A stretch of 64,000 nucleotides of DNA from UBA4742 sp002403895 (GTDB lineage: Bacteria > Actinomycetota > Acidimicrobiia > Acidimicrobiales > Acidimicrobilacustridaceae): assembly GCA_036823295.1 (NCBI GenBank), contig DAISGD010000010.1:9235-73234 (forward strand). The letters are read 5' to 3'. The notes beneath the pieces were generated by a model, which was not told the DNA's origin, searched no databases, and was given only the letters and a program-made list of their open reading frames with translations. The position numbers and the translations under genes are program-made. Position 1 is the first letter of the stretch. Every line of letters starts with the position of its first letter. Shown here one piece after another: positions 42,276 through 51,928 of this stretch.

Positions 42276-42911
42276 TCAGCTTCCGGCCAGGAGTCGGGTC
42301 ATCACGCGGACGAGGATCCGTCGGGCCCGCGGGGCCGAGCAGCCCTCGACCTCACGCAGCAGGTTCCAGGCTTCCCAGCTGGTGGCGACATCGAGGGCGG
42401 CGACGAGGTCGCGCCGGTCAGTCGACGGGCGGCGGGACAGCTCACGCTCGAACACGGCCTCCAGCTCCTCGCGCAACCAGGCTCGGGTGTCGGCCAGTCG
42501 ATCGCTGACCAGGTCCGATACCTCGACCACATGGAGTGCGGCCCGCCGCATAGGAGTGATCTCTTCGTAGAGGCGGGCTCGTTCGCTCACGAAGGCCGAG
42601 ATGCGGCTGGCCAGGGGTCCCGTGGGAGGGATCTCCCGCAGCAGTCCGCTCACCACCTCGACCTGGCGGTCGATCACGGCGGCCAGGAGGGCCTCCCGCG
42701 ACTCGAAGTGGCGGAAGATAGAGCGCTCGGACACCCCGGCCAGCCGGGCCACGTCGGCCATCGCCGGCTGCGTCTCACCCGACTGGATGAGGACCATGAT
42801 GGCATCGACTACCGCGTCCCGGTTGCGCTCACGTCGGACGACCCGCCCGTCCCGGGCATCATCGGATTCTGCCCACTCGGGCAACGCTGGAGCACTCCGG
42901 TGACCACTCAT
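42276..42911 (-). CDS. TetR/AcrR family transcriptional regulator
   Basis: A 211-residue repressor. The helix-turn-helix region is AIMVLIQSGETQPAMADVAR, then LAGVSERSIFRHFESREALL. The C-terminal half is long and helical. It heads a two-gene operon with the MBL hydrolase. An inverted repeat at 42928-42950 overlaps the presumed -35 box (TTGACA on the minus strand), as expected for autorepression. ATG 42911 chosen; GTG 42914 possible. Confidence 0.92.
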   Translation of the reverse strand: MSGHRSAPALPEWAESDDARDGRVVRRERNRDAVVDAIMVLIQSGETQPAMADVARLAGVSERSIFRHFESREALLAAVIDRQVEVVSGLLREIPPTGPLASRISAFVSERARLYEEITPMRRAALHVVEVSDLVSDRLADTRAWLREELEAVFERELSRRPSTDRRDLVAALDVATSWEAWNLLREVEGCSAPRARRILVRVMTRLLAGS

Positions 42912-42927
42912 CACCGATGACCGTAGA

Positions 42928-42950
42928 TATTGGCAGTCGGTATGTCAATA
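42928..42950. promoter_or_regulatory. Operator and promoter of the TetR-MBL operon
   Basis: TATTGGCA (42928-42935) and TGTCAATA (42943-42950) form an inverted repeat (7 of 8 matched) with 7-bp spacing. On the minus strand TTGACA lies within it, with TACGGT 17 bp later as a possible -10. Repressor binding would cover the -35 box. Confidence 0.55.
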
Positions 42951-42984
42951 CCTTGGCAGCCCGATCGCTGGGCCGCCACGCCTC

Positions 42985-43051
42985 CCCGGGTCCCGGCATC
43001 GTTCCTGCAACCACCCCCACCACAGGGCGCGATCTGCAGGAACGACCCGGG
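42985..43051. terminator. Large hairpin downstream of hemC
   Basis: CGTTCCTGCA (43000-43009) and TGCAGGAACG (43035-43044) are perfect 10-bp inverted repeats, flanked outside by CCCGGGT (42985-42991) and ACCCGGG (43045-43051). It lies just after the hemC stop on the minus strand, so it likely ends the rex-hem operon. It has no T-tract. Confidence 0.6.
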
Positions 43052-43064
43052 CAAAAGAGGACCG

Positions 43065-43982
43065 TCAGCGGTCGAGGAGGGCAGATCCGCCGGCATCGTC
43101 GAGCAGCACTCGAGCCAAGCGCCGGCCCAGCGCCTCGGCCTCGGAGGCCGGCCCCGCCAGCGTCTGGCGGATCACGGTGTGGCCATCCAGGGAGGCGAGC
43201 ATCCCCTCGATGGTCACCACCTCGCCGGCCTCCACGATGGCGAACGCCCCGGCGGGAAGATCGCAGTCGCCACCGAGCTCGGCCAAGAACCCCCGCTCGG
43301 CGTCCAGGGCCAGACGGCTGGGCCGGTGCTCGATCCGCGCCAGCAGGCCGCGCAGATCCACATCACCGGGCGTCTCGCCCGCCCGGCTTTCCACCGCGAG
43401 GGTGCCCTGGCCCACCTGCGGCAGCATGACCGCCGGCTCCAGAACCTCCGCCACGTGGACGGTCAGATCGAGCCGCACCAGCGGGGCCAGCGCCATCACG
43501 ATCGCCCCGTACCGGGGGGCCTTGGCCAGCCGGGTGCCGATGTTGCCCCGCAGGCCGGTGAACGTCAGATCGGGTCGCGCCCAAGCCAACAGGGCCCGCC
43601 GGCGCGCCGATCCCGTGGCCACCATCGCCCCTGGGGCCAAACCGTCCAAGGTCGAGCCGATCAGCACGTCGCGGGGATCGCCACGCTCGGGCACCGTGGC
43701 GATGCCCAGGCCATCGGGAGAGCCCGAAGGCAGGTCCTTGGCCGAGTGGACGGCGATGTCCGCCCGCCCGTCGAGCACGGCGGCCTGCACCTCCTTGGCG
43801 AAAACTCCCTTGCCCCCCATCTCCCAGATGGGGATCTCCTGGCGGCGGTCACCCAGGGTCTCGACCACCACCGTCTCGACCACGACGTCAGGATCGACCG
43901 CCCGCAACAGGGCGGCGACATGGTCGGTCTGCCAGCGAGCGAGGACGCTGCCGCGCGTGGCGGCTCGAATCACGGTCGGCAC
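43065..43982 (-). CDS. hemC: Hydroxymethylbilane synthase (porphobilinogen deaminase)
   Basis: A 305-residue enzyme that joins four porphobilinogens into hydroxymethylbilane in heme synthesis. The start IRAATRGSVLARWQTDHV, the IAVHSAKDLPSGSPDGL motif with catalytic Asp, the GSARRRALLAWARPDLTF Arg region, and the dipyrromethane Cys in FLAELGGDCDLPAGA are all present. It ends the operon rex - siroheme dehydrogenase - hemA - hemC, 27 nt after hemA. GTG start. Confidence 0.95.
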   Translation of the reverse strand: MPTVIRAATRGSVLARWQTDHVAALLRAVDPDVVVETVVVETLGDRRQEIPIWEMGGKGVFAKEVQAAVLDGRADIAVHSAKDLPSGSPDGLGIATVPERGDPRDVLIGSTLDGLAPGAMVATGSARRRALLAWARPDLTFTGLRGNIGTRLAKAPRYGAIVMALAPLVRLDLTVHVAEVLEPAVMLPQVGQGTLAVESRAGETPGDVDLRGLLARIEHRPSRLALDAERGFLAELGGDCDLPAGAFAIVEAGEVVTIEGMLASLDGHTVIRQTLAGPASEAEALGRRLARVLLDDAGGSALLDR

Positions 43983-44009
43983 GCGACGCGCTTCCCGGTC
44001 CCGCCCGAC

Positions 44010-45269
44010 CTACAGGTCAAACAGATCGCGCAACGCCTCGGCGAGACGCTCACCGCGGGGCGATCCCGCTGCGTCCTTGAGGCCCACGGTGGGGTCGTGC
44101 AACAGCTTGGCCACGATGCCCTTGGTCAGCGCCTCGATGACATCGACCTGGCGATCGTCCAGCTCCCCCAGCCGAGCCCGGTAGCGTTCAAGCTCGGCCG
44201 TTCGTACCGACTCGCCTCGCTCGTGCAGGCCGGCCACCAAGGGAGCCACCTCACGGGCGCTGCTCACCGACACGAATCGCTCGAGTTCCTCGGCGATCAT
44301 CGCTTCGACGGCCACCATCTCGCGGCGGCGCTCGTTCATCCCGGCCTCGGCAAAGGCCCGCAGGTCGTCCATGTCGAGCAGCGTGACCCCCTGCAGGTTG
44401 GCGGCCTGCGGGTCAACGTCGCGAGGAACGGCCACGTCGACGATCAGCACCGGTCGACCGTCGCGGGCTTCCATGACCCGAGCCAGATCGCCGTGCTCGA
44501 GCATCATCGAACTGGCACCGGTCGAGGTGAGCAGTAGGTCGACCTCGGCCAGGGACTCGTTCAGATCGGCGAGCCGCACCGCCCGCCCGCCCAGATGCTC
44601 GGCCAGCTCGACGGCTCGGTCCCACGTCCGGTTGGCGATGCGCACATCGTCGACCCCGGCCGTTGCCAGCGCCCGGACCATGCCCTCACCCATCTCACCG
44701 GCACCGAGGACGAGGATGCGCTTCCCCACCAGCGACCCGAGCCGTTCGGCCGCCATGGCGACCGCCGCGGTCGACACCGAGGCGATGTTGCGGGAGATAC
44801 CGGTCTCGGTACGGGCCCGCTTCCCGACCTCGAGGGCGTGGCGAAACAGCAGGTTGAGCGACGACCCGGTCGTGCCTTCCGCCTGAGCCCGCTCCCACGC
44901 ACGGCGGACCTGACCGAGGATCTCGGCCTCGCCCACCACGGCGGAATCCAAGCCCGAGGTCACCGCGAACAGGTGGGCCACGGCGTCGTCGTCGTACTGC
45001 ACATACAGGTGGTCGGAGAAGTCCTCGGGCGGCAGGTAGGCCATCTCCGACAAGAAGTTGCGCAGGTCGGCGTAGGCACCGTGGAACTTCTCGGCCACCA
45101 CGTAGATCTCGGTGCGGTTGCAGGTGGACAGCACCACGGCCTCGCTCACGTGCTCCCGGGAAGAAACATCGTGCAGGGCCTTGGGCAGGCGCGAGTCATC
45201 AATGGTCATGCGCTCGAGCAGGTCGAGCGGGACGCTGCGATAGTTCAAACCGATGACGACGACAGACAC
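44010..45269 (-). CDS. hemA: Glutamyl-tRNA reductase
   Basis: A 419-residue enzyme that reduces Glu-tRNA(Glu) to glutamate semialdehyde, the first step of C5 tetrapyrrole synthesis. The catalytic Cys is in AVVLSTCNRTEIYVV, then the tRNA/NADPH signature SGLDSAVVGEAEILGQVRRA, the Rossmann LGAGEMGEGMVRAL and the C-terminal dimer helix. It starts with GTG (SVVVIGLNYRSVPLDLLER) and overlaps the previous gene by 25 nt, showing a tight operon. Confidence 0.96.
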   Translation of the reverse strand: MSVVVIGLNYRSVPLDLLERMTIDDSRLPKALHDVSSREHVSEAVVLSTCNRTEIYVVAEKFHGAYADLRNFLSEMAYLPPEDFSDHLYVQYDDDAVAHLFAVTSGLDSAVVGEAEILGQVRRAWERAQAEGTTGSSLNLLFRHALEVGKRARTETGISRNIASVSTAAVAMAAERLGSLVGKRILVLGAGEMGEGMVRALATAGVDDVRIANRTWDRAVELAEHLGGRAVRLADLNESLAEVDLLLTSTGASSMMLEHGDLARVMEARDGRPVLIVDVAVPRDVDPQAANLQGVTLLDMDDLRAFAEAGMNERRREMVAVEAMIAEELERFVSVSSAREVAPLVAGLHERGESVRTAELERYRARLGELDDRQVDVIEALTKGIVAKLLHDPTVGLKDAAGSPRGERLAEALRDLFDL

Positions 45270-45880
45270 GCCTGGAGGCGCTCCTTCGCTTCGGCGAGGC
45301 GACCCTCGCGGATGAGGTCAAGCATTCCCGAGTCGAGCGCGGGTTGCCAATCCAAGCCTTCCGTGGAACGACCGTCCCCTCGCAATTGTTCCCGGGCCTC
45401 GGCCAGCAGGTCGATCAGGGTCACGTACTCCGGACCGAACTCCGCGGTGTAGTGCCGCCGTAGCCAGGTGGCCAGCGCCGGGCTGTGTCCGCCGGTGGCG
45501 AACGTGACGAGCAGCGGGCCCTGACGGATCCGGGAAGGGAGGGTGAAAGCGCAGTTGGCCGGGTCGTCGGCCGAGTTGACCCACACACCCCGTTCCTCGC
45601 CGTCGAGGTAGATCGCCCGGTTCACCGCAGGGTCGTCAGTGGCGGCGATGACCAGGCGGTAGCCGGCCACCTCCCCGGCGACGTAGCGACGCAGCTCACA
45701 GGTCACGCCTTCCAGTCCGGCCAGTTCGCCGGTCACCACCGGAGCCACCACGGTCACCACCGCGCCGCACTCCAGCAGCCCCCGCACCTTCTGGGTGGCC
45801 ACCGGGCCGCCTCCCACCACCAGGCAGGGACGACCGGCGAGACGGAGGTTGACGGGATACAGCGGCTCGTCGATCGGCAT
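45245..45880 (-). CDS. Precorrin-2 dehydrogenase / sirohydrochlorin ferrochelatase-type protein
   Basis: A 211-residue CysG-N/Met8-like protein that oxidises precorrin-2 on the way to siroheme. It starts LYPVNLRLAGRPCLVVGGGP with the NAD loop, then LVIAATDDPAVNRAI and NSADDPANCAFTLPSRIRQG and LATWLRRHYTAEFGPEYV. Start ATG overlaps the rex stop by 1 nt (TGATG); the 3' end overlaps hemA by 25 nt. Its place between rex and hemA is the common actinobacterial order. Confidence 0.92.
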   Translation of the reverse strand: MPIDEPLYPVNLRLAGRPCLVVGGGPVATQKVRGLLECGAVVTVVAPVVTGELAGLEGVTCELRRYVAGEVAGYRLVIAATDDPAVNRAIYLDGEERGVWVNSADDPANCAFTLPSRIRQGPLLVTFATGGHSPALATWLRRHYTAEFGPEYVTLIDLLAEAREQLRGDGRSTEGLDWQPALDSGMLDLIREGRLAEAKERLQACLSSSSV

Positions 45881-46563
45881 CAGCTGTCGGCTCCGGCCGG
45901 CCCGCCGTCGGCGCCCAGGGCCGCCAGGGCGCCCCGCCGCTGCTGGTAGAAGCTCAGGATCTGCAGTTCGCTGGCCAGGTCCACCTTGCGCAGCGAGGCG
46001 CCGTCGGGGACGTTGACCACCGACGGGGCGAAGTTCAGCACCGACGTGACCCCCGCGGCCACGAGCCGGTCGGCGATGTCCTGAGCGACGCCGGCAGGGG
46101 TGGCGATGATGCCGATGGTCACGCCGAGCTCGGCGGTGATCTGGGGCAACTCATCGATGTGGCGCACCACGTGGCCCGCGATGGTCGTCCCCACCTTGGA
46201 GGGATCAGCGTCGACGAGGGCAGCCACCGGGAACCCACGGTCGCTGAACCCGCCGTAGTTGGCCAGCGCCTGACCCAGGTTGCCCACGCCCACGATCACG
46301 ACGGGCCAGTCCTGGGTGAGGCCGAGCTCGCGGCTCATCTGGAACACGAGGTACTCCACGTCGTAGCCCACGCCACGAGTCCCGTAGGAGCCCAGGTAGC
46401 TCAGGTCCTTGCGGACCTTGGCGGCGTTGACCCCGGCCAGTTCGGCGAGGCGTTCCGACGAGATGGTCGACATGACACCGTTGAGTTCCACCAGGCTGCG
46501 CAGGTAGAGCGGGAGGCGTGCCACCGTGGCTTCGGGAATGCGCCGTCTCGCTGATTCAGCCAT
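45880..46563 (-). CDS. rex: Redox-sensing transcriptional repressor Rex
   Basis: A 227-residue NADH/NAD+ sensor that represses respiratory and heme genes when NADH is low. The winged helix is STISSERLAELAGVNAAKVR plus KDLSYLGSYGTRGVGYDVE, and the Rossmann domain has PVVIVGVGNLGQALANYGGF and LVDADPSKVG, all characteristic. It is the first gene of a heme operon, as in Streptomyces. A likely Rex operator is 18 nt upstream, so it is probably self-controlled. Confidence 0.96.
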   Translation of the reverse strand: MAESARRRIPEATVARLPLYLRSLVELNGVMSTISSERLAELAGVNAAKVRKDLSYLGSYGTRGVGYDVEYLVFQMSRELGLTQDWPVVIVGVGNLGQALANYGGFSDRGFPVAALVDADPSKVGTTIAGHVVRHIDELPQITAELGVTIGIIATPAGVAQDIADRLVAAGVTSVLNFAPSVVNVPDGASLRKVDLASELQILSFYQQRRGALAALGADGGPAGADS

Positions 46564-46581
46564 CGGGTCAAGGGTACGCCC

Positions 46582-46599
46582 ACGTGCAATCGTTCACAA
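46582..46599. promoter_or_regulatory. Probable Rex operator (ROP) upstream of rex
   Basis: On the minus strand the site reads TTGTGAA-CGAT-TGCACGT. The first half matches the known Rex operator TTGTGAA-N4-TTCACAA exactly and the second half partly (about 4 of 7). It lies 18 bp before the rex start codon, where autoregulation would work. Confidence 0.6.
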
Positions 46600-46668
46600 A
46601 GTCACCGATCGGCCTCCCGGACGGCTCCAGTCCGGTGGTGGGAACAACTTCATCCGTGAGGCAAACTG

Positions 46669-47466
46669 ATGGTGATGCACACCGTTCTGGCCGCCACCGC
46701 GGCGTTGCTGGCTTGCGCGTTCGCCATGCTCACCCTCGAGCGCTACCTGGCCCGGCGGCGCCGTCACGAGCTGATGTGGACCATCGCGCTGGCCATGTTC
46801 GCTCTCGGCTCCATCGGCTTGTGGCTCGGTGCCGCCATCGGTTGGAGCGAGTGGACGTTCAAGGTCTTCTACCTGTTCGGCGCCATCCTCAATGTGCCGT
46901 TCCTGGCCCTGGGCACGGTCTACCTGTTGGCCAGCCGCCGAGTGGGGGATGAGAGCGCCGCGGTGGTGTCGCTCCTGGCCGCGTTCGCCACCGGCATCGT
47001 GGTGGCCACACCGTTGGTCGGAGTGATCGACCCGAGCGTGATCCCTCAGGGATCCGATGTGTTCGGGCTGGGGCCTCGCATTGCCGCTGGGGTCGGTTCC
47101 GGCGTGGCCGCCCTGGTCATCATCGCCGGGGCCGTGTGGAGCGCGGTGCAGCTGCTAGTCGGGCGGCGCCGCTCGCACTGGGCCGGAACCACCACCGTGC
47201 CCGCGGGACGCTTGGCCGCCGCCAACCTCCTCATCGCCGCCGGAACGCTGGTGCTCAGCGCCGGCGGGTTGCTCAACTCGGTGGTGGACGAGATGAACGC
47301 CTTCGCCATCTCCCTGGTGGTGGGCATCGCCGTGATCTTCGCCGGCTTCCTGCTCACGATGACCGGCGCCCAGGCATCGCTCGGCGTTCGCGGCTCGCTC
47401 GGCCCGGCAACGTCAGAACCAGCGCTCGACGACTACGCCACCCCCGCCACGGATCTTGTGCACTGA
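46669..47466 (+). CDS. Seven-helix membrane protein of unknown function
   Basis: A 265-residue integral membrane protein with about seven transmembrane helices. The N-terminus MVMHTVLAATAALLACAFAM leads into LTLERYLARRRRHELMWTIA, a pattern seen in uncharacterised actinobacterial proteins of the sensor-like membrane type. No catalytic motif is seen. It is divergent from rex and converges on an acyl-CoA ligase gene; its stop codon lies inside a family 2 repeat. Confidence 0.75.
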   Translation: MVMHTVLAATAALLACAFAMLTLERYLARRRRHELMWTIALAMFALGSIGLWLGAAIGWSEWTFKVFYLFGAILNVPFLALGTVYLLASRRVGDESAAVVSLLAAFATGIVVATPLVGVIDPSVIPQGSDVFGLGPRIAAGVGSGVAALVIIAGAVWSAVQLLVGRRRSHWAGTTTVPAGRLAAANLLIAAGTLVLSAGGLLNSVVDEMNAFAISLVVGIAVIFAGFLLTMTGAQASLGVRGSLGPATSEPALDDYATPATDLVH

Positions 47467-47499
47467 TGCACCTGAGCGGGCGATCAGCGCGCGAGGTTG
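47456..47499. repeat. Dispersed hairpin repeat, family 2, copy 2
   Basis: A 44-bp element matching 41374-41417 at 37 of 44 positions by eye, with the same spacing. GTGCACTGAT (47458-47467) and ATCAGCGCGC (47483-47492) pair with two mismatches. It contains the stop codon of the upstream membrane protein and lies at a convergent gene junction. Confidence 0.75.
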
Positions 47500-47536
47500 G
47501 ACCGGCGCGGAGGCGACCCGACTGCTCAGGCCGGGG

Positions 47537-49030
<1,494 letters not shown>

Positions 49031-49163
49031 GCAGCCATGCTCCCTTGCTCCAGGGTGACCAGGGGCCCCCAGGATTCGATGTGCGGTCACGTTAGCGCCC
49101 GGGAGCGGTGTGGCCGAAGTCATCGCACTCCAGTTTCGCTCGCATTGTGTCGATACGACCACG

Positions 49164-49853
49164 ATGCGTTGTTCCCCTCACCCCTCGATGCGGCTACGGC
49201 GGGTCCGTCTGGTGCTCCCCGCGCTGGCCCTGGCCGTGCTCATGGCCATCCTCGTTCCCGCCCAGGCCGGTGCGGCCGGCGGCGACGCCAATGACTACGT
49301 GGCTCGGATCAACGGTCTGCGCGCCTCGGTGGGCGTCGCTCCCCTGGGGGTCGATGGCCAGCTCACCGCCGCCGCTCAGGGCTGGGCCGATCACATGGCT
49401 GCCACCGGTACCCTGGCCCATGCGCCCGACATCTCTTCTGGGCTGACCGTGAACTGGTCCAAGCTGGGCGAGAACGTCGGGGTCGGGCCGAACAACGACG
49501 TGATCTGGTCGGCCTTCGTGGCCAGCGCCCATCACTACGAGAACATCGTCGATCCGGCGTTCAACTACGTGGGCGTCGGCGTGACCTACGCGGGTGGGCG
49601 TCAGTGGACCTGCCACCGTTTCATGCAACTTGGTGGCGGCGGATCACCCGCCCCGGCACCGGCCCCCGCACCGAAACCGGCGGCGACGCCCAAGCCCAAG
49701 GCCCCCAGGACCACGACGACCACGGCTCCGAGCGCGGCCCCCGCCGCCCCGGCCCCCGTCGTCCCGGCCCCGTCCCCATCCGGTCCGCCGCCACCCGCCG
49801 ATTCCGCCCGGGTGGCCACGGTCTTGTCGGCACTACGACACCTGTCGAGCTGA
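49164..49853 (+). CDS. Secreted CAP (SCP/PR1) domain protein
   Basis: About 229 residues. A signal peptide (RLRRVRLVLPALALAVLM, cut near AQAGA) is followed by a CAP domain with DYVARINGLRASVGVAPL, AQGWADHMAATGTLAHAPD, KLGENVGVGPN and AFVASAHHYENIVDPAFNYVG. A Pro/Ala/Thr-rich tail (PAPAPAPAPKPAATPKPK) ends it. CAP proteins are exported and may bind lipids or act on the envelope. Start could be 49164 or 49188; neither has a clear ribosome site. Confidence 0.88.
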   Translation: MRCSPHPSMRLRRVRLVLPALALAVLMAILVPAQAGAAGGDANDYVARINGLRASVGVAPLGVDGQLTAAAQGWADHMAATGTLAHAPDISSGLTVNWSKLGENVGVGPNNDVIWSAFVASAHHYENIVDPAFNYVGVGVTYAGGRQWTCHRFMQLGGGGSPAPAPAPAPKPAATPKPKAPRTTTTTAPSAAPAAPAPVVPAPSPSGPPPPADSARVATVLSALRHLSS

Positions 49854-49913
49854 TCGACGGTCGTCCTCGGCCCCGGTGTGACGGGCCGGGCGGCAGCGGA
49901 CCACAATGAGCCC

Positions 49914-50912
49914 ATGGGCAACGCCATCGAGACGCACGAGCTGAGCCGCAGCTTCGCCAGCGGACCGGCGCTGGATGGCCTCAGCCTCGTCGTCGAGCCA
50001 GGGGAGGTGCTGGCCCTGCTCGGCCCGAACGGAGCGGGCAAGACCACGACGGTCCGGCTGCTCAACGGCGTCCTCAGCCCGGACCGGGGTTGGTCGCGGG
50101 TGCTCGGGCGGGACCCGGTGGCCGACGGCGACGAGGTCCGCCGCCACACCGGGGTACTGACTGAGAACGCGGGTCTGGACGATCGGCTCACCACCCGGGA
50201 GAACCTCCTGTTCACGGCCCGAATCCGGGGCTTCTCGCCCGATGCCGCCAAACGGCGAGTGGATGACCTCCTTGAGCGTTTCGGCATGGACGAACGGGCC
50301 GACGACCTCACGCAAGGGTTCTCCACCGGGCAGCGCAAGCGGGTGGCCCTGGCCCGGGCACTGCTGCACGACCCGGAAGTGCTGTTCCTCGACGAGCCCA
50401 CCTCGGGCCTTGACCCGGCCGGCACCCGTGACGTCATCGACCTGATCCAGTCCCTGGCCGGCGAAGGGCGCACGATCGTGCTGGCCACCCACTTCCTGGG
50501 CGAGGCTGGCCGGCTGGCCGACCGCATGGCCGTGCTCCACCACGGCCATCTGCGCGCCTTCGGCCGGCCCGACGAGCTGGCGGCAGAGATCTGGCAGGGC
50601 ATCGGTGCCGCGCTCGACCTGGGCGCCCCGGCGACCGCCGAGACGCTGGCCGCTCTGGCTGCGGTCCCCGGCGTGACCGAGACCGAACGCTCACCCGACG
50701 GCGCCCGGCTCCGGGTGGCGGATCGCGAAGTGCTACCCCGAGCCGTTGCGGCCATGGTCGGGCGGGGCGTACCGGTGTACGAGGTGGCGTCACGGGCCCC
50801 CAGCCTGGAAGACGTGTACTTCGCCATCGAGGCCCGCATCCTGGCCGAGCACGGGACCGCGGCCACCGACGGCTTCCTGCACTCCCCGACGGCGGCGGAG
50901 GCGACGCCATGA
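49914..50912 (+). CDS. ABC-2 type transporter ATP-binding protein
   Basis: A 332-residue ATPase. Walker A VLALLGPNGAGKTTTVRLLN, signature LTQGFSTGQRKRVALARALL, Walker B VLFLDEPTSGLDPAGTR, H-loop IVLATHFLGEA. The C-terminal 110 residues are the regulatory domain found in DrrA/NatA exporters. Stop overlaps the permease start (ATGA), so it is a NatAB/DrrAB-like exporter pair. Substrate unknown; drugs, lipids or ions are candidates. Confidence 0.94.
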   Translation: MGNAIETHELSRSFASGPALDGLSLVVEPGEVLALLGPNGAGKTTTVRLLNGVLSPDRGWSRVLGRDPVADGDEVRRHTGVLTENAGLDDRLTTRENLLFTARIRGFSPDAAKRRVDDLLERFGMDERADDLTQGFSTGQRKRVALARALLHDPEVLFLDEPTSGLDPAGTRDVIDLIQSLAGEGRTIVLATHFLGEAGRLADRMAVLHHGHLRAFGRPDELAAEIWQGIGAALDLGAPATAETLAALAAVPGVTETERSPDGARLRVADREVLPRAVAAMVGRGVPVYEVASRAPSLEDVYFAIEARILAEHGTAATDGFLHSPTAAEATP

Positions 50913-51781
50913 CGGCCACCGCCACCACGGCCGCCACTCCGGACACACCGACGACGACTCGAGCCCGGCACCGGCGGGACTGGTCCGCCATCTGGTTGGT
51001 CACCCGCAAGGACCTCACCGCGGTGCGCAGGTCCAAGGCGATCATGGTGCCGATGACGCTGGTGCCGATCGTGTTGCTGGTCGGCCTGCCCATCGGCCTC
51101 GGGCTGTTCGCCCGGTCGGCGCCGACCGAGACCGTGACCAACGCCCTCAGCTCGCCGATGGTCAAGGAGTTGGTCAAGCCCATCCTCTCCCTGCCCGCCC
51201 GTGAGCAGATCGTAGTGCTGGTCTTGGGTTACATCCTGTCCCCCCTGCTCTTGGTCATCCCCCTCATGGTGTCGGCCGCGCTGGCCGCCGACGCCTTCGC
51301 CGGCGAGAAGGAGCGACGCACCCTCGAGAGCCTGATGTACCTCCCCATCTCCGACCGGGACCTGTTCCTGGCCAAGGTGTTGAGCGCCTTCCTGCCGGCC
51401 TTGTCCATCACCTGGTTGGGGGCCATCGTCTACGCGATCGTCTCCAACATCGTGGCGTGGCCGGTGATGCACCGGGTCTTCGTTCCCTTCACCCAATGGC
51501 TCGCCGTAATCGTGTGGGTCGCCCCCGCGGTCGCCCTGCTCGCCCTGGGCCTGTTGGTCATCGTGTCGGGTCGATCCAAGACCACGCAGGAAGCAAACCA
51601 GCTCGGCGTGGTCGTGATCCTCCCGCTGATCTTCCTGGCCGCTGGGCAGGCCTCCGCGCTGTTGCTGGCCCCGGTGCCGGTGGTTCTCGCCTTCGGCGCG
51701 GTCATCTGGGCGCTGGCCCTCACGCTGGTCGTGGTGAACGGCCGCCGCTTCACCCGTGACCGGCTGGCCACGTCGAGCTGA
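50909..51781 (+). CDS. ABC-2 type transporter permease
   Basis: A 290-residue membrane protein with about six transmembrane helices. DAFAGEKERRTLESLMYLPI is the conserved loop of NatB/ABC-2 permeases, followed by LFLAKVLSAFLPALSITWLG. It is co-translated with the ATPase gene through an ATGA overlap. The N-terminal 30 residues are Thr-rich and cytoplasmic. Confidence 0.92.
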   Translation: MTATATTAATPDTPTTTRARHRRDWSAIWLVTRKDLTAVRRSKAIMVPMTLVPIVLLVGLPIGLGLFARSAPTETVTNALSSPMVKELVKPILSLPAREQIVVLVLGYILSPLLLVIPLMVSAALAADAFAGEKERRTLESLMYLPISDRDLFLAKVLSAFLPALSITWLGAIVYAIVSNIVAWPVMHRVFVPFTQWLAVIVWVAPAVALLALGLLVIVSGRSKTTQEANQLGVVVILPLIFLAAGQASALLLAPVPVVLAFGAVIWALALTLVVVNGRRFTRDRLATSS

Positions 51782-51838
51782 TCCCGCGTATCTCTTGGGA
51801 AGCTGGGGTGGTGGCTGGGGCCCGCGGGCAAACCTCGA

Positions 51839-51928
51839 CTAGCGGTTGAGCACGAAGAGCTGGAGGACGGCCGCCCCCATGATGAACAGCAGAAGGATGG
51901 CCAGCGTGATGGTGGTGCCCTTCCTCAT
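51839..51928 (-). CDS. 29-residue single-helix membrane peptide, coupled to the SAM hydroxide adenosyltransferase
   Basis: The frame MRKGTTITLAILLLFIMGAA then VLQLFVLNR and stop has a positive start and one clear transmembrane helix. Its ATG overlaps the upstream stop (ATGA) and GGAGGA lies a few nt before it. Good ribosome site, coupling and sensible membrane topology make it a probable real small protein. No family recognised. Confidence 0.6.
   Translation of the reverse strand: MRKGTTITLAILLLFIMGAAVLQLFVLNR

Noticed and set aside
49601..51496. A 631-codon minus-strand frame over the ABC exporter genes
   Set aside because: The plus strand has perfect Walker and signature motifs; the minus frame is a codon-bias shadow.
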